From Ignavibacteria bacterium (lineage in GTDB: Bacteria > Bacteroidota > Ignavibacteria > Tepidaquicellales > OLB5), in contig JAUQWT010000171.1 of assembly GCA_030835005.1 (NCBI GenBank), positions 1-7,453 of the forward strand: 7,453 bases of DNA, given 5' to 3'. This document shows, one piece after another, positions 6,078-7,453 of the stretch. Under the pieces are notes generated by a model. It saw only the letters and a program-made list of their open reading frames with translations. It was not told the DNA's origin and searched no databases. A program made the position numbers and the translations under genes. Within the stretch, counting starts at the first letter, position 1. Each line of letters begins with the position of its first letter.

Positions 6078-6575
6078 ATGAGAAGATTATCGTTAATAGC
6101 AGTAATATTGGCCCTGGTTACAAGCGTTTCCTTTTCGCAGTTTAAAGATATACCGTCTGAAACGAAATCAAAGCTTAAAAGCAATAGTGGGTTGATTCTT
6201 GGCTTCATTAATCCCAAGAATTTTTCGATTTCTCACTCTATAAATATGTCATATCAGACCGGGGGAAATTCTTCCGTTAGCTTAACATCTTACACTGCAA
6301 CTTTGAATTACAAGATTCTGAAGAACATGAATATCAGCGCTGATGTTACCATGCAGTATTCTCCCTATGCCAGCATAGGCTCAAACAATCCGGCAATTAA
6401 CAAAGATTTCCAGAATTCATTCAACGGAATTAACTTAAGCCGGGTATCACTGGATTATAAGCCTTTTAAAAATATGTATATCAGCATAAATTATATTAAC
6501 ATGAAAAATAATTCATACTGGTATGATAATAATTATTACAATAACAGGTTTCTGAATAATACGTTTCCATACTAA
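6078..6575 (+). CDS. Small secreted beta-strand-rich protein, possibly outer-membrane, family not recognised
   Basis: I do not recognise a family for this 165-residue protein. A signal peptide is clear: MRRLS, a hydrophobic core to about residue 18, and a likely cleavage before Gln21 (SFS-QF). After a charged stretch (22-35), the rest alternates polar and hydrophobic residues in probable beta strands at about 49-60, 65-80, 84-94, 117-128 and 132-141, separated by Asn/Gly/Ser-rich turns. LKNMNIS (81-87) and FKNMYIS (130-136) start two strands in the same way, as in repeated barrel hairpins. The tail (144-165) is rich in Asn, Tyr and Trp and ends FPY; a terminal aromatic residue fits the signal recognised by the outer-membrane assembly machinery. 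Five or six strands is few for a barrel, so it may be a small barrel, an oligomer subunit or a shortened form of a longer protein. It has no Shine-Dalgarno and lies 6 bp before the LytR_C gene, so the two are probably co-transcribed and could share an envelope role. Confidence 0.8.
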   Translation: MRRLSLIAVILALVTSVSFSQFKDIPSETKSKLKSNSGLILGFINPKNFSISHSINMSYQTGGNSSVSLTSYTATLNYKILKNMNISADVTMQYSPYASIGSNNPAINKDFQNSFNGINLSRVSLDYKPFKNMYISINYINMKNNSYWYDNNYYNNRFLNNTFPY

Positions 6576-6581
6576 AAATTA

Positions 6582-7097
6582 ATGCCCAAGGCAAATTCAG
6601 GTGAATTTGTAACCAAGTTTAAAAATTATTCAATAAACATTCTAATTGTTCTTCTTGCAGTTGTAACAATTTACCTGTTCTATAATCTTTTTAAGCGCCT
6701 TACTACTCCCCAGCAGGATATAAAAACCCAGGTAGTTGATTCAACTACTTATTTAACCAAGCAGCCATCAGGCGGCACTTTGCAAATTGACGTGCAAAAC
6801 GGCTGCGGAGTATCGGGCATTGCCGATAAGTTCACTGAGTTTCTGCGCTCTAAAGGCTTTGATGTTGTTGAAATGGGAAACTTCACAACACAGGATATCA
6901 AAACCACTATGGTGATAGACAGGGCGGGCAATATGAAGAATGCAAAACGTGTAGCCGCCTCAATTGGAGTAAATGATAAATATGTTATTCAGCAGATGAA
7001 TAAGAACTACTTCCTTGATGCGACAGTTGTGATAGGGAAAGATTATCAGGACTTGCTACCTTTTAAATCGCAAGTAGAAACACAAACCAAGCCATAG
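6582..7097 (+). CDS. Single-pass membrane protein with a stand-alone LytR_C domain
   Basis: A 171-residue protein with a short N-terminal tail, one membrane helix at about 17-37 (a long Ile/Leu/Val run ending YLFYNLF, followed by KR) and a linker to about 65. A LytR_C domain follows at about 67-156: LQIDVQNGCGVSGIADKF (67-84) holds the typical V-x-N-G-x-G-xx-G-x-A pattern. It continues with LRSKGFDVVEMGNF (88-101), TTMVIDRAGNMKNAKRVAASIG (108-129) and the closing DATVVIGKDYQDL (146-158). LytR_C usually sits at the C-terminus of LytR-CpsA-Psr (LCP) proteins, which attach polymers to the cell wall. The LCP enzyme domain is absent here, so a binding or scaffolding role at the envelope is inference. 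Lys/Arg at the N-terminal side (4, 12, 14) do not settle topology, but the domain is probably periplasmic. It begins 6 bp after the previous stop with no Shine-Dalgarno, which suggests translation coupled to that gene. A terminator-like hairpin follows. Confidence 0.88.
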   Translation: MPKANSGEFVTKFKNYSINILIVLLAVVTIYLFYNLFKRLTTPQQDIKTQVVDSTTYLTKQPSGGTLQIDVQNGCGVSGIADKFTEFLRSKGFDVVEMGNFTTQDIKTTMVIDRAGNMKNAKRVAASIGVNDKYVIQQMNKNYFLDATVVIGKDYQDLLPFKSQVETQTKP

Positions 7098-7110
7098 AAT
7101 TTTTTTTGAA

Positions 7111-7137
7111 GTGTTTTGATGATGTCAAAACATTTTT
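7111..7137 (+). terminator. Terminator-like hairpin between the LytR_C gene and rsfS
   Basis: GTGTTTTGA (7111-7119) pairs with TCAAAACAT (7125-7133) around the 5-base loop TGATG, with one G-T wobble, and a T-run at 7133-7137 follows. The shape is that of an intrinsic terminator, though the stem has few GC pairs and may be leaky. If it works, rsfS needs its own promoter in the 35 bp that remain. TATATA lies at 7151-7156, but I see no good -35 box. Confidence 0.6.
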
Positions 7138-7172
7138 AACATTAAATTTAATATATAGAAAGATTTTACAAT

Positions 7173-7453
7173 TTGGATTCCAAAAAGTTAGCTTTTAAAC
7201 TGGCTGAATTTGCGTTAAGCAAAAAAGCCGAAGATATCAGGGTACTTGATCTGCGCGGTATTACTCCTATTGCGGATTTTTTTGTGATCTGTTCGGCACA
7301 ATCAGAACCGCAGGTTAAAGCTGTTTCTGACGCCGTTCTTATTGGTGCAAAAAACGAAGGAGAAACTATCTGGCATAAAGAAGGCATGAATATGCGGTCA
7401 TGGGTACTTCTTGATTTTGTTGACGTGGTTGTGCATATTTTCCTGCGCGATAC
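7173..7453 (+). CDS. rsfS: Ribosomal silencing factor RsfS (Iojap/YbeB), 3'-truncated by the window edge
   Basis: RsfS binds ribosomal protein L14 (uL14) on the large subunit and blocks its joining with the small subunit, lowering translation when nutrients are short. The 93 visible residues cover most of the domain: KAEDIRVLDLRGITPIADFF (18-37), VICSAQSEPQVKAVSDAV (38-55), then GAKNEGE, WHKEGMNMRSWVLLDFVDVVVHIF (67-90) with the family's EG...WVLLD..DVVVH signature. About 15-30 C-terminal residues are missing, including the expected YY/FY region after HIF. The start is a TTG at 7173: the frame is open only from 7152 after a TAA at 7149, no ATG or GTG lies between, and the next ATG is far inside the domain. 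AGAAAG at 7157-7162 is a weak ribosome binding site 10 nt before it. In related genomes rsfS is a separate housekeeping gene, and nothing here shows a functional link to the preceding LytR_C gene. Confidence 0.94.
   Translation, partial: MDSKKLAFKLAEFALSKKAEDIRVLDLRGITPIADFFVICSAQSEPQVKAVSDAVLIGAKNEGETIWHKEGMNMRSWVLLDFVDVVVHIFLRD

Noticed and set aside
7166..7387. Minus-strand open frame at the right edge
   Set aside because: Antisense to the well-supported rsfS coding region, with no recognisable motif.
1..7453. Search for CRISPR arrays, insertion sequences, defence systems, toxin-antitoxin pairs, tRNA or rRNA genes
   Set aside because: No regularly spaced repeats, transposase motifs, terminal inverted repeats or RNA-gene patterns were seen; all large open regions are explained by the listed genes.

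Overview
The window is an ordinary-looking, AT-rich chromosomal segment. It most likely comes from the Ignavibacteria / Bacteroidota-Chlorobi side of the tree. The main evidence is the large secreted protein at 3694-5841, which ends in a type IX secretion (T9SS) type A sorting domain with the QNYPNPFNP motif typical of Ignavibacteria-like genomes. A bacillithiol-synthesis glycosyltransferase (BshA), a TIGR02757/DUF2400 protein and the scarcity of Shine-Dalgarno sequences (one clear case in the window) agree with this. The placement is an inference from protein character, not from a marker-gene tree.

Layout. Bases 1-878 hold the 3' part of miaA (tRNA dimethylallyltransferase); its P-loop lies outside the window. 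Convergent with it, overlapping by 4 bp at the stop codons, is a minus-strand gene (875-1549) for a short, degenerate member of the 3-hydroxyacyl-CoA dehydrogenase family. Its start lies 13 bp from the start of a divergent plus-strand gene (1563-2351) encoding a TIGR02757/DUF2400 protein that shows endonuclease III-like motifs. After a 110-bp gap comes bshA (2462-3622). After a 71-bp gap with a candidate promoter and a clear ribosome binding site comes a 715-residue secreted protein (3694-5841) with signal peptide, two LamG-like domains, a P-domain and the T9SS sorting domain.

The 236-bp gap 5842-6077 holds two consecutive hairpins (the second a good intrinsic terminator), two short perfect palindromes and a sigma-70-like promoter. 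This promoter would drive a two-gene unit: a small secreted, probably outer-membrane beta-strand protein (6078-6575) and, 6 bp later, a single-pass membrane protein with a stand-alone LytR_C domain (6582-7097). A terminator-like hairpin follows at 7111-7137. The window then ends inside rsfS (ribosomal silencing factor), which starts at a TTG codon at 7173.

Functionally the genes are mostly housekeeping (tRNA modification, low-molecular-weight thiol synthesis, ribosome silencing) mixed with cell-surface genes. I see no mobile element, CRISPR array, toxin-antitoxin pair, tRNA or rRNA, and no convincing multi-gene undescribed system. The items most worth a second look are the 3-hydroxyacyl-CoA dehydrogenase relative that has lost its catalytic residues, the K/D pair in the TIGR02757 protein, the orphan LytR_C protein paired with a small secreted beta-strand protein, and the palindrome-rich region upstream of that pair.
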